Source of the DNA: Pseudomonas pisciculturae
Lineage (GTDB): Bacteria; Pseudomonadota; Gammaproteobacteria; Pseudomonadales; Pseudomonadaceae
Length of the DNA stretch: 64,000 bases
Direction of reading: 5' to 3'
NCBI RefSeq assembly: GCF_015461805.1
Contig: NZ_JACVZE010000001.1
Location: forward strand, 1,158,365-1,222,364
Each line of letters begins with the position of its first letter. Positions within the stretch are counted from its first letter, which is position 1. Below, one piece after another: positions 22,962 through 31,596 of the stretch. Made by a program: the position numbers and the translations under genes. The notes beneath the pieces were generated by a model that was not told where the DNA came from, did no database searches, and saw only the letters and a program-made list of their open reading frames with translations.

Positions 22962-24766
22962 GGCAGTTGTTGCTCCAGCGGGCCGCCCAGCACTTTGAGG
23001 TATTCCAGCAGCGCCCAGCGTTCCTGCGGCAGCAGACTGCGGCCGATGACGCCATTGCCACGTTTGCCGGCACGGAATTCGTGCCCGCTGTTGTGGTTGC
23101 CGGTGATTTTGGTGTCGAACAGGAAGGCATTCTTGAACGCGCCGGCTTCAAAACCCAGGTGACGCGGGTCGTAGTTAAAGGTGCCTTTATAGAAGGTGGT
23201 GCTGCGCTCGTCCTGGGGCGAGAGCAATTGGTAGATCGTCGGCACCGAGCCGTTGTGCAGGAACGGTGGCGTGGCCCACACCCCCGCCAATGGCCGCGCC
23301 TTGTAGGCGCGCAGTTCGCGCACGCCGATGGGCAGGCCGAAGCCGTCGAGGCTTGGGCGTTCTGCTGGCGTGACGCCGGCGGCGCGGTAGGCGTGGTCTT
23401 CGACGAAGGCGGTGACGTAGGCCAGGCCTTTGGCCACTGACATTTTCTTCAGGTCCAGGGGGTCGCTTGGCGTGGGGTGCAGCTCGACATTCAGCTCGGC
23501 CAGTTCCGCCGGGTCCCATTGCAGGGCACTAAGGTCGTAGCGTTGGTCTGCAATATTGCTGGCGGTGCCTGGGTCGGTGCCGATGTAGTCCACGGGCAGC
23601 ATTTTCAGTTGTTGCACCGGTCGGCCGTTTTCCTGGGTGACGGCGGGCACATGGCAGCCAGCGCAGTTTTCGCTGAACAGTGCGCGGCCCTGGGCGGCGA
23701 GGGGCTTGTCGATGGCGCCGAACAACGCTTCGGGCCACGTAGGTGGCTTGAGACGTTGCAGGGTTTCTTCGATCAGGTTGAGGTCGCGCACCCGCACGCT
23801 GGAGGGGTAGCGGGCATCGCCCTGGAGCGGTTGGCCAGCGCTGTCGAAGAAGGTCAGTGTGGCGCCTACACCAAGGGCTTCGCCGATATTGCGCGCCATG
23901 GGCTGCTGGGCCGAGCCGTTCCATTGCACCCAATCGAAGGTCCAGATATCCCACAGCTGTGGGTAGTCCACTGGCGCATTGGCGATGCGATAGTTGTCTG
24001 GGGAAATCGCGTCGCCAAAGCTGGCATTGGCGATGCGCCCGAAGGCGTCGGTGCGGCCCGGGCCTTCTTCGGTGGGGTAGAGGCCGCGATGGGTGTCGTT
24101 CCAGGCGACCTTGAGGAAGGTGTTCAGCGACTGCTTGAAGTCCTGGCGCAGTTGGCTGTGCTGGGCGTCATAGCGGTCTCCCAATACCTGGCGGGCGAAG
24201 CGTTCGAATTTCCACGGGTTGTAGTAAGTGGCGGCGAGGCTTGCGACAAGGGCCTGGCCGAAGCTGCCACCGCGCAGGGTCGGTACGCTGGAGGGCAGCA
24301 CGTGCTGGGCCGAGCCGCCGTCGATACGCAAGGCCTGGCCTTTGAAATGCAACTCGCCGGTGTGGCAGGCGGCGCAGGTGATGTCCAGGTATTCGGCAGT
24401 GCTGTCGGCGTTCTTGTGGCGGGCGAAGCCCACGGGGAGGTTGCCGGGGTTTTGCGGGGTGGGTACTTGCTTGGGGTCTACCAGAAAACCAAAGCGCGCC
24501 AGGTATTCGGGGGTGGCGAAACGCTGCTCGGAAAATGGCAATTCCAGGGCGGTGAACCAGTCGTAATGCAGGCCTTTTACCTGGGTGCCCTGGGGCGTGA
24601 AGTAGTAAGTCTGCCGGTCGGCGGCACTCCATTGGTTTTGGTAATGCACCTGTTCCACGGGCACGTAGTCCGGGAGTTTGGGGTTGATGATGAAGTAGAT
24701 CACCACGGCCAGAACGAGGCCTATCAGCGTGAGGATCAGGAGTAAGGCACGGGAAAAAATGCGCAA
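22958..24766 (-). CDS. di-haem cytochrome c peroxidase-like protein
   Basis: A 602-residue protein with an N-terminal anchor/signal helix (residues 6-27) and two c-type haem motifs: CAACH (Cys131, Cys134, His135) and CAGCH (Cys368, Cys371, His372). RPLAGVWATPPFLHNGSVPTIYQLLSP resembles the C-terminal region of di-haem peroxidases (MauG/CcpA superfamily). It would reside in the periplasm attached to the inner membrane and reduce peroxide or oxidise a partner. It is followed by a coupled catalase-like gene with a 4-base overlap. Confidence 0.85.
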   Translation of the reverse strand: MRIFSRALLLILTLIGLVLAVVIYFIINPKLPDYVPVEQVHYQNQWSAADRQTYYFTPQGTQVKGLHYDWFTALELPFSEQRFATPEYLARFGFLVDPKQVPTPQNPGNLPVGFARHKNADSTAEYLDITCAACHTGELHFKGQALRIDGGSAQHVLPSSVPTLRGGSFGQALVASLAATYYNPWKFERFARQVLGDRYDAQHSQLRQDFKQSLNTFLKVAWNDTHRGLYPTEEGPGRTDAFGRIANASFGDAISPDNYRIANAPVDYPQLWDIWTFDWVQWNGSAQQPMARNIGEALGVGATLTFFDSAGQPLQGDARYPSSVRVRDLNLIEETLQRLKPPTWPEALFGAIDKPLAAQGRALFSENCAGCHVPAVTQENGRPVQQLKMLPVDYIGTDPGTASNIADQRYDLSALQWDPAELAELNVELHPTPSDPLDLKKMSVAKGLAYVTAFVEDHAYRAAGVTPAERPSLDGFGLPIGVRELRAYKARPLAGVWATPPFLHNGSVPTIYQLLSPQDERSTTFYKGTFNYDPRHLGFEAGAFKNAFLFDTKITGNHNSGHEFRAGKRGNGVIGRSLLPQERWALLEYLKVLGGPLEQQLP

Positions 24767-25013
24767 GCTGGCTATCCTTGTCGAGTGGTAGCGCTGTTAT
24801 GCCACTAGGCCGTAGGTGCGGCAAGTGGCCATTAACGCCGTCAGGGTCTGTCCCACGATCCGTCGCGGGCCCTCATCATGAATGAAAATGCTTTTAAACA
24901 CGTGAACTTATCAGAAGTTTCCTGCTCAGATGCCGGTAGCCATTGGTCGTGGCCGCCTGATAAGCTCGCGACTTTATTCGATTGCCCTTTTGGCGCATGA
25001 ACAAGGAAATAGC

Positions 25014-25754
25014 ATGAAACAGCATCGGTTGGCGGCGGCGGTGGCCCTGGTTAGCCTGGTACTTGCGGGTTGTGATTCGCAGACCAGCGTAGAGCTGAAA
25101 ACCCCGGCGCAGAAAGCTTCCTACGGCATCGGCCTGAACATGGGCAAGAGCCTTGCCCAAGAAGGCATGGATGACCTGGATTCCAAAGCAGTAGCCCAAG
25201 GCATCGAAGATGCCGTCGGCAAAAAAGAGCAGAAGCTCAAAGACGACGAACTGGTTGAAGCGTTTGCCGCACTGCAAAAGCGTGCTGAAGAACGCATGAC
25301 CAAAATGAGCGAAGAGTCGGCAAGCGCCGGCAAGAAATTCCTCGAAGACAACGCCAAGAAAGACGGCGTCGTCACCACCGCTTCCGGTCTGCAGTACAAG
25401 ATCACCAAGAAAGCCGACGGCGCACAGCCTAAGCCGACTGACGTGGTGACTGTTCACTACACCGGCAAGCTCACCAACGGCACCACCTTTGACAGCTCCG
25501 TAGATCGCGGTAGCCCGATTGACCTGCCGGTCAGCGGCGTGATCCCGGGTTGGGTCGAAGGCCTGCAACTGATGCACGTGGGCGAGAAGGTTGAGCTGTA
25601 CATTCCTTCTGACCTGGCCTACGGCGCACAGAGCCCGAGCCCGGCGATTCCAGCCAACTCCGTGCTGGTGTTCGACCTGGAACTGCTGGCCATCAAGGAC
25701 CCAGCCAAGGCTGAAGCACCTGACGCACCAGAAGCACCAGCCGCCAAGAAGTAA
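25014..25754 (+). CDS. FKBP-type peptidyl-prolyl isomerase lipoprotein
   Basis: A 246-residue protein with a lipoprotein signal (lipobox LAGC, Cys20), a helical dimerisation domain (residues 35-120, KASYGIGLNMGKSLAQEGMD) and an FKBP domain (VVTVHYTGKLTNGTTFDSS, PVSGVIPGWVEGLQLMHVGE, PSDLAYG). It matches the FkpA/FklB class, which assists periplasmic protein folding. The start ATG 25014 follows AAGGAA; an upstream in-frame start at 24930 would spoil the signal peptide. A strong terminator follows, so it is monocistronic. Confidence 0.93.
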   Translation: MKQHRLAAAVALVSLVLAGCDSQTSVELKTPAQKASYGIGLNMGKSLAQEGMDDLDSKAVAQGIEDAVGKKEQKLKDDELVEAFAALQKRAEERMTKMSEESASAGKKFLEDNAKKDGVVTTASGLQYKITKKADGAQPKPTDVVTVHYTGKLTNGTTFDSSVDRGSPIDLPVSGVIPGWVEGLQLMHVGEKVELYIPSDLAYGAQSPSPAIPANSVLVFDLELLAIKDPAKAEAPDAPEAPAAKK

Positions 25755-25768
25755 TCGGCTGCTGAGCA

Positions 25769-25804
25769 CACAACGCCCCGTCTTGACGGGGCGTTGTTGT
25801 TTCT
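25769..25804 (+). terminator. terminator of the FKBP gene
   Basis: CAACGCCCCGTC and GACGGGGCGTTG form a perfect stem around a TT loop, followed by TTGTTTCTG. Confidence 0.88.
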
Positions 25805-25827
25805 GTCTTTTGCTGACTGCTTTTAAT

Positions 25828-25983
25828 GTGGGAGGGGGCCTGCCCCCGATGAGGGCGTGTCAGTTGGCAAGTATGTAGCTGACCCACTGCAATCGGGAGC
25901 AAGCTCCCTCGCCACAGGTTCAGCGCAATACTCGGCGTTGTGTGGGTACTCTGCTCATTGGAAGCAAGCCCACTGCTACATTG
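25828..25983. repeat. decayed REPIN plus a further REP-like arm
   Basis: GTGGGAGGGGGCCTGCCCCCGATG at 25828 onward (split GTGGGAGGGGG, CCTGCCCCCGATG) and a mutated partner CGGGAGCAAGCTCCCTCGCCAC ending 25915. A further degraded arm, GAAGCAAGCCCACTGCTAC, is near 25960-25983. The rest of the 475-base gap holds the DnaA-box pair at 26176. Confidence 0.75.
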
Positions 25984-26175
25984 AACCGCTGGCAGATCCG
26001 AACGAACGTCCGCAGCTTGCAACAGTCTGATATAACACTCGAGCACGGGTAGCCGCACATCAACGCCAAGTCAATGAAATCTTGGGTTTTTTTTATGTGC
26101 GCAAAAAACGCCCGATCTAACTGCAGGCCTTGTAGGCTGTGGCTTTCAGCCTGTAAAACAGGCTCTGTTCACAAG

Positions 26176-26200
26176 GTTATCCACAATTTGTGTGGATAAC
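26176..26200. promoter_or_regulatory. pair of inverted consensus DnaA boxes
   Basis: GTTATCCACA-N5-TGTGGATAAC is a perfect 10-base inverted repeat. Each half contains the consensus DnaA box TTATCCACA (26177-26185 on plus, 26199-26191 on minus). It lies 31-55 bases before the ykvA-type start codon. Confidence 0.65.
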
Positions 26201-26230
26201 ATTTTCTTACGCCTGGAACTGGAGTGACGA

Positions 26231-26686
26231 ATGAAACCACCCTTCAATTTCACCCGATTCCTGCCGATGGCTGCCCGCCTGCTCGGCCGTGGCCGTTTGC
26301 CCACCTTGCTGTTCGCCGTCGCCGCCAAAGGCTCAAGCCAGGGCAATCGACTGGGCAAGCTCAAGGATGACCTCAGGTTGTTACAGGCTTTGTGCCTGGC
26401 GTACTGGCGCGGTGAGTATCGGGCCATCAGCCCCAAGGCGCTGATTTCAGTGGTGGCGGGGCTGATGTACTTTCTCAGCCCTATCGATGCTATCCCGGAC
26501 TTTATCCCCATGTTCGGCATGCTCGACGACATCGCTGTATTGGCCTGGGTCATGAAGACCCTGGATGGCGAACTGAGCGCCTTTCGCGCCTGGCGTGAGG
26601 CACAGCGCCCGGAAAAACTCGCCGTGGTCGAGCGCCTGCCCGCGACGCCTGCCTTGCTGGCCAAGGAAAATCCGCAAAAAAACTGA
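26231..26686 (+). CDS. YkvA-family (DUF1232) membrane protein
   Basis: A 151-residue protein with the DUF1232 core: YFLSPIDAIPDFIPMFGMLDDIAVLAWVM (about residues 80-108) contains the signature SPIDxIPDxIPxxGxxDD and a short hydrophobic hairpin. Function is unknown for the family; members are small inner-membrane proteins. The start follows CTGGAGTGACG. The upstream region carries two inverted DnaA boxes, suggesting possible DnaA or replication-linked control. Confidence 0.85.
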   Translation: MKPPFNFTRFLPMAARLLGRGRLPTLLFAVAAKGSSQGNRLGKLKDDLRLLQALCLAYWRGEYRAISPKALISVVAGLMYFLSPIDAIPDFIPMFGMLDDIAVLAWVMKTLDGELSAFRAWREAQRPEKLAVVERLPATPALLAKENPQKN

Positions 26687-26782
26687 CAACGCAGTTATCC
26701 CCCTGCGACCTTTGTGGCTGTTAGGATTACACTCCTAAGGAAAGAGCTTACTAAGTAAGTGCAGTTATCCTACGGGGCAGTC

Positions 26783-27124
26783 ATGGATATTCAGATCATT
26801 TCACGCAATGGCGAACCCGAATACGCGGTGTTGCCATGGGACCAGTACCAGGCGCTGTTAAAAGCTGCCGGTCAGCAACAACCCGCTACACCTCCTTCTT
26901 CTACACCTGCCCAACCTGCACCTGACCAGGCTCTGCGCCCGCTCGCAGATCTGCGCGGCTTGCGCGAGGCCAAGGGCTTGGCGATTGAAACCCTGGCGCG
27001 CACCGTGGGCATCAGCCCCTCGTACCTTGGTTTGATTGAAAGTGGTGAACGCCAGCCGGATGCCGCGATCCGCCGCAGCTTGGCCTGGGAATTAGGCGTT
27101 GCAGGTTGGAGGGATGAATCTTGA
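26783..27124 (+). CDS. XRE-type HTH regulator
   Basis: About 113 residues. The first 30 (MDIQIISRNGEPEYAVLPWD) resemble the N-terminus of antitoxin-like proteins, a Pro/Thr/Gln linker follows, and the last 60 residues form a Cro/CI HTH (LRGLREAKGLAIETLARTVGISPSYLGLIESGERQPD). ATG 26783 was preferred to the GTG at 26759, because the latter has no ribosome binding site and lies where the promoter should be. It overlaps the start of the next gene, so the two are coupled. Target unknown. Confidence 0.82.
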   Translation: MDIQIISRNGEPEYAVLPWDQYQALLKAAGQQQPATPPSSTPAQPAPDQALRPLADLRGLREAKGLAIETLARTVGISPSYLGLIESGERQPDAAIRRSLAWELGVAGWRDES

Positions 27125-27492
27125 GCCTACGTATCAGTCGTCAACACTGGGATGGGTTGCTCAACGAACTGGACCAGGCGCGCCGCCAGCGCCATTTGCT
27201 GACCTACCGTGCGTTGCTGGAGCGCCTGCAATTCCCCACGCCGGCCATGCAGACCCTTGCCGCTGCGTTGGAGCACCTGGCGGCGTTGGACGCCAAGGCC
27301 GAGCAGCCATTGCGCAGCTCGTTGGTGATCAGCCAGGGGGCTAGCCGCCTGCCGCGTACAGGTTTCTTCGAGTGTGTGGAACGCCTGGGGCGTTTTAGCG
27401 GGCCCTCCGATGGCGTAGCGGCCGCCTCCTGGCACGCCTCCGAGGTGGTGCGGGTGTTTGAGTACGAGTACCCGGAGTCTGCCGAGGCTTAA
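27121..27492 (+). CDS. small protein of unknown function coupled to the HTH gene
   Basis: A 123-residue protein (MSLRISRQHWDGLLNELDQA, then a helical LTYRALLERLQFPTPAMQTL segment) with a TTG start. GGAGGG at 27108-27113 is well spaced for that TTG, and the start overlaps the stop of the HTH gene. The C-terminal half contains GFFECVERLGRFSGP. The pairing with an HTH protein resembles a toxin-antitoxin pair in layout only; no toxin motif is recognised and I do not assign one. Confidence 0.7.
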   Translation: MSLRISRQHWDGLLNELDQARRQRHLLTYRALLERLQFPTPAMQTLAAALEHLAALDAKAEQPLRSSLVISQGASRLPRTGFFECVERLGRFSGPSDGVAAASWHASEVVRVFEYEYPESAEA

Positions 27493-29258
27493 AGCGCTTG
27501 AGGCAGCGCGTCCATGCTGTCGATCACATGGATGCTGTAGCCGGCCATGTCCTTGGCATGGTGCTTGGCTTGCGAAGCCAACTCTGCCAACTGGCTGGCA
27601 TCGAGTTGTCCACAGGCCTGTGGATATAAATGCACCACGCCGATAGACAGCGACAACAACGCGAATTCCTGGCGCACTCCCTGGCGGTTCAGCGCCACGA
27701 AGCAGCCGGCTTCAAGGTGTTCGGCGCGGTAGAAACGGCGGCACTGGGTGTGGAAGTCATCCAGCAACTGGTTGAGTCGCTTGCGCCAGTCTTGCGGCCC
27801 CAGCACCAGCAAAAAATCATCGCCGCCAATGTGCCCGACAAAGTCGCGGCTGGGGTCCACCCGGTCGTTCAGGCACTGCGCCAGGCACAGCAACACCTCA
27901 TCCCCGCGCCCATAGCCGTAGATATCGTTGAACGGCTTGAAGCTGTCGATATCCACGTAGCAAATCACCGACTCCCGCTGCTGTTGCAGCAACCGCGTGA
28001 GGCATTGCTGGATCGGCACGTTGCCCGGAAGCAGGGTGAGTGGGTTGGCGTAGCGGGCCTGTTGGATTTTCAGTTCGGTGATCAGCTTGAGCACATCGAT
28101 CACCCGGCCCAGCCCCAGGTAATCGCCGTTGAGGGTGATGATGAAATCTTCTTCGATGCGCTGCCGCGCACGGCTGGTGAGCAAGCGGCTGACCTGTTGC
28201 AGCGACTGGCTCAGCTCCACCGCCAAAAAATCGGTGCTCATCAGGCGGCTGATGGGTTTGCGCGCAAACAGGTCGGTGGCGAACGGCTTGAGCAGCGCAT
28301 CCGACAGCGAATGCCGGTGCACGATGCCCACTGGCTGGCCGCGCCCATCCAGCACCGCGAGGGAGTTGAGGTTGGCCTGGCGCCGGAACGCCTCCAGCAC
28401 CTGGGCGGTGGCGGTGTCCTGGTCCATCGCCGGTTGCTCGTTGAGCAGGGCGCTCAGGTCACTGCCTTCTTCGCTCAGGGCCACGTTGGCGCTGTCGGGC
28501 TTGGGCAGCATCTGGCGCGCTTCCTGGGGCGGATGTTCCTGTGGTCGGCAAAGCAGGTAGCCCTGGACCAGGTCCACCCCCATCTCTGTCAGCACCGCCA
28601 GCTCTTCGGGCAGCTCAATGCCTTCGGCAATCACCTGGGCGCGTGAAGCCTTGGCGATTTGCAGGATAGAGCCGACAAACTCGCGCTTGAGCGCATCCTG
28701 ATGGATGCCGTCGATAAAGTGCCGGTCGATCTTCACGTAATCCGGGCGCAGTTCCGACCACAAACGCAGGCTGGAGTAACCGGCACCCAAGTCATCAAGG
28801 GCGATCGAGAAGCCCATATTGCGGTAGTGGTGCAGGGCGGTTTGCAGCAGGTCGAAATCGTCGGTAGGGGTTTGCTCGGTGAGCTCGATCACCACCTGGC
28901 TCGGTGGGATGCCGTAGTCATGCAGCAGTTGCAAGGTGCGCCCCGGTTGGTGCGCAGTTTCCATCAACGATTCGGGGGAGACATTCAAAAACAGCTTGCC
29001 CGGCAGCTTCTGGTCGCTGAAGCGTCGACATGCACTCTCGCGGCAAGCCATTTCCAGCTCACTGAGGCGCCCCGCCTGACTGGCCACCGAGAACAAGGCG
29101 ACGGGGGAGTGCAGTGGGCTGTTCGACGGGCCGCGGCTCAGGGCTTCGTAGCCGAGAATGCGCCGTTCGGACAGGCAGATGATCGGTTGGAACAGGCTGT
29201 GCAAACTGCCTTGAGCCAGGATAGAGCCCAATGCATTCAGCTGTTCGGTCATGGTCAT
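27489..29258 (-). CDS. EAL-CBS-GGDEF cyclic-di-GMP signalling protein
   Basis: About 589 residues. It has an N-terminal EAL phosphodiesterase domain (YEALSR, VVIELTEQ, DDLGAGYSS, KIDRHFID, VIAEGIE), a central CBS pair (about residues 290-400) and a C-terminal GGDEF domain whose active-site motif reads GGDDF (478-482). The EAL metal and catalytic residues look intact, while GGDDF departs from GG[D/E]EF, so the protein is probably a phosphodiesterase with an altered cyclase or regulatory GGDEF domain. The start at 29258 lies just past the prc terminator; a start at 29312 would put codons inside that hairpin. Downstream of prc, as with the PA3258-PA3257 pair recalled from P. aeruginosa. Confidence 0.88.
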   Translation of the reverse strand: MTMTEQLNALGSILAQGSLHSLFQPIICLSERRILGYEALSRGPSNSPLHSPVALFSVASQAGRLSELEMACRESACRRFSDQKLPGKLFLNVSPESLMETAHQPGRTLQLLHDYGIPPSQVVIELTEQTPTDDFDLLQTALHHYRNMGFSIALDDLGAGYSSLRLWSELRPDYVKIDRHFIDGIHQDALKREFVGSILQIAKASRAQVIAEGIELPEELAVLTEMGVDLVQGYLLCRPQEHPPQEARQMLPKPDSANVALSEEGSDLSALLNEQPAMDQDTATAQVLEAFRRQANLNSLAVLDGRGQPVGIVHRHSLSDALLKPFATDLFARKPISRLMSTDFLAVELSQSLQQVSRLLTSRARQRIEEDFIITLNGDYLGLGRVIDVLKLITELKIQQARYANPLTLLPGNVPIQQCLTRLLQQQRESVICYVDIDSFKPFNDIYGYGRGDEVLLCLAQCLNDRVDPSRDFVGHIGGDDFLLVLGPQDWRKRLNQLLDDFHTQCRRFYRAEHLEAGCFVALNRQGVRQEFALLSLSIGVVHLYPQACGQLDASQLAELASQAKHHAKDMAGYSIHVIDSMDALPQAL

Positions 29259-29272
29259 GGCGATCTCGATCG

Positions 29273-29308
29273 AAAAAAAAGGACCGCAGGCGGTGAGCCT
29301 GCGGTCCT
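29273..29308 (-). terminator. terminator of prc
   Basis: On the minus strand, an 11-bp perfect stem GGACCGCAGGC/GCCTGCGGTCC with a 5-base loop is followed by eight T. It lies between the prc stop and the start of the EAL-GGDEF gene. Confidence 0.92.
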
Positions 29309-29376
29309 TCATTTCACGACAGAATGATGTCTATATGATGACAGCTCGCTGAACGGTCACATTAAATTGCCATCAT

Positions 29377-31491
29377 TTACTGCTTGGCGACCTGCTTGGT
29401 GATCTTCAGGTAGTCCAGCAGGATCCGGCCCGTCTCGGCCAGGTACGCGTCGTCTTCCGGCTTGGTTTTATCCGCCTCGGTCGGCAGCGCATCTTCGTCT
29501 TCTTTTTTCAGCTCTTTGAGTGGGTCTTCGCCCTTGGCTTTGCGGCGGATGTTTTCCAGCACCAGCTGCTGATTTTCGATATCGGCGTGCTGCTTGCGAC
29601 GGTCCACTTCATTGAGGCTGACGGACTTTTCTTCCATCAGCTTCTTGGCCAGGGCCAGCTTGTCGCGGATGAACACGAACTCGGCATCCTTGGCGGAGCG
29701 GGTATCGTGGTCAGCCTTCAACTGCGCCAGGAAAGGCTTGAACGGGTCCGACGCGGGCTTGATCGCAGGGCGGATGGTGTCCCACGGCATGGCTTCCGGC
29801 AGGGCGCTTTCGCCGATTTCCTTGGTGTCGATAATCGACGGGAAATCGATGTCCGGCAGTACGCCCTGATGCTGGGTGCTCTGCCCGGAAACCCGGTAGA
29901 ACTTGGCCAACGTCAGTTTGAGCTCGCCATGGTTCAGCGGCTGGATGGTCTGCACGGTGCCTTTGCCGAAGGTCTGGCCGCCGATGATCAGTGCACGGTG
30001 GTAGTCCTGCATGGCGCCGGCGAAAATCTCCGAAGCCGAGGCTGAGAGGCGGTTGACCAGCAACGCCATCGGGCCTTTGTAGAAGGCGCCCGGGTTCTCG
30101 TCTTCCAGTACATCCACACGGCCGTCAGCGTTGCGTACCAACACGGTCGGGCCCTTGTCGATAAACAGGCTGGTCAGCTCGGTGGCTTCCTGCAGGGAGC
30201 CGCCGCCGTTGTTACGCAGGTCGATGACCACGCCGTCGACTTTTTCTTTCTGCAGTTCTGTCAGGATTTTCTTAACGTCGCGGGTGGTGGACTTGTAGTC
30301 CGGGTCGCCCGCACGGAACGCCTTGAAGTCCAGGTAGAAGGCAGGGATCTCAATCACGCCCAGCTTGTAGTCCTTGCCATCCTGCTTGAGGTTGAGGACT
30401 TTCTTCTGCACGGCCTGGTCTTCGAGCTTCACCGCTTCACGGGTGATGGACACGATCTTGCTGGTCTGGTCGTTGGGCGCATTGGTGTGCGGAATCACTT
30501 CCAGGCGCACCACGCTGCCTTTAGGGCCGCGGATCAGCTTGACCACTTCGTCCAGGCGCCAGCCGACTACATCGACCATCTCTTTGTCGGCCTGGGCCAC
30601 ACCGATGATCTTGTCAGCCGGAGCAACCTGCTTGGTCTTGTCTGCCGGACCTGCTGGCACCAGACGCACAATCTTCACCTGGTCATTGTCGCTTTGCAGG
30701 ACGGCACCGATGCCTTCCAGGGACAGACTCATATTGATATCGAAGTTTTCCGCGTTATCTGGCGACAGATAATTGGTGTGCGGGTCGTAGGACATCGCGA
30801 AGGTGTTGATGTAGGCCTGGAAGATATCTTCGGCACGGGTCTGGTCCAGGCGCGCCAGTTGATTCTTGTAGCGCTTGGTCAACAGCTCTTGAATCGCTTT
30901 AGGCTCTTTGCCGGCGATCTTCAAGCGCAGCACTTCGTCCTTGACGCGTTTGCGCCACAGGTCGTCGAGGGCGGCGGTGCTGGTCAGCCAAGGGGCGTCC
31001 TTGCGGTCCACCAGAAGCGTTTCTTTTTGGGTGAAGTCGAGCTTGTCGGTGCCCTTGCTCAGCTCGGCCAGGGCGAAGTCCAGACGCGCTTTGACGCGGT
31101 CCAGGTAACGCTTGTAAATGGTGAAGCCGGGCTGCAGGTCGCCGCTCTTGAGGAAGTCGTCGAACTGGGTTTTCCACTTGTCGAACTCAGCGATATCGCT
31201 GGCCAGGAAGTAGCTGCGCGACGGGTCCAGCAGCTTGAGGTAGCTGTCATAGATGATCACCGAGCGCGCGTCGTCCAGCGGCGGCTTGCTGTAGTGATGA
31301 CGCTTGAGCAACTCGACGACGTTAAGGCTTGCAATCACCTCATCGCGATCTGGCTGAAGGTTGTCCCAGCTGTTGGCTGCGAACGTATTGGTCGACATCG
31401 ACGCGAAGCCGAGACCAATGAAAAGAGCGAGGGCGGTGCTGGGGAACAAATGCTTCATGCTGATTCGACGCGGGGGCAATTGATAACGCAT
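29377..31491 (-). CDS. prc: tail-specific carboxy-terminal protease Prc (AlgO type)
   Basis: A 704-residue periplasmic S41 protease. The signal peptide MKHLFPSTALALFIGLGFAS begins at residue 12, so the true start may be ATG 31458. The N-terminal helical domain (DSYLKLLDPSRSYFLASDI) is followed by a PDZ domain (about residues 240-330) and the S41 Ser/Lys dyad in LSASASEIFAGAM and GGQTFGKGTVQ; a DUF3340 C-terminal domain follows. Prc degrades proteins with apolar C-termini, and in P. aeruginosa it cleaves truncated MucA, affecting alginate. The divergent neighbour is a quinone oxidoreductase gene. Confidence 0.93.
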   Translation of the reverse strand: MRYQLPPRRISMKHLFPSTALALFIGLGFASMSTNTFAANSWDNLQPDRDEVIASLNVVELLKRHHYSKPPLDDARSVIIYDSYLKLLDPSRSYFLASDIAEFDKWKTQFDDFLKSGDLQPGFTIYKRYLDRVKARLDFALAELSKGTDKLDFTQKETLLVDRKDAPWLTSTAALDDLWRKRVKDEVLRLKIAGKEPKAIQELLTKRYKNQLARLDQTRAEDIFQAYINTFAMSYDPHTNYLSPDNAENFDINMSLSLEGIGAVLQSDNDQVKIVRLVPAGPADKTKQVAPADKIIGVAQADKEMVDVVGWRLDEVVKLIRGPKGSVVRLEVIPHTNAPNDQTSKIVSITREAVKLEDQAVQKKVLNLKQDGKDYKLGVIEIPAFYLDFKAFRAGDPDYKSTTRDVKKILTELQKEKVDGVVIDLRNNGGGSLQEATELTSLFIDKGPTVLVRNADGRVDVLEDENPGAFYKGPMALLVNRLSASASEIFAGAMQDYHRALIIGGQTFGKGTVQTIQPLNHGELKLTLAKFYRVSGQSTQHQGVLPDIDFPSIIDTKEIGESALPEAMPWDTIRPAIKPASDPFKPFLAQLKADHDTRSAKDAEFVFIRDKLALAKKLMEEKSVSLNEVDRRKQHADIENQQLVLENIRRKAKGEDPLKELKKEDEDALPTEADKTKPEDDAYLAETGRILLDYLKITKQVAKQ

Positions 31492-31542
31492 ATTAGGCCG
31501 TCTTTGAGGGAGCCGGTTCCATATGGTCCGGTCGCATAATGC

Positions 31543-31570
31543 AAAAAGCCCGGCGATACAGCTACGGGCT
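31543..31570 (-). terminator. terminator-like hairpin in the prc leader
   Basis: On the minus strand, AGCCCG and CGGGCT form a 6-bp stem around a longer loop and are followed by TTTTTGC, upstream of the prc start and between divergent genes. Its function is uncertain. Confidence 0.4.
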
Positions 31571-31596
31571 CAGTCCAGACTCACTATGGAGGCACT

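Noticed and set aside
23477..24745. Plus-strand open frame of 422 codons opposite the di-haem cytochrome
   Set aside because: No motif, and the opposite strand has two CXXCH haem sites at the right spacing.
24878..25000. 40-codon open frame upstream of the FKBP gene
   Set aside because: Soluble composition without known motif or clear ribosome binding site; it could be an upstream ORF but there is no positive evidence.
26783..27492. HTH gene plus coupled small gene as a toxin-antitoxin system
   Set aside because: Layout is suggestive only; the second protein has no recognised toxin fold, and both look core-genome. Not claimed.
27606..27625. TTGTCCACA/TGTGGATA pair resembling DnaA boxes inside the EAL-GGDEF gene
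   Set aside because: Imperfect boxes within coding sequence that encodes conserved-type residues; likely chance.
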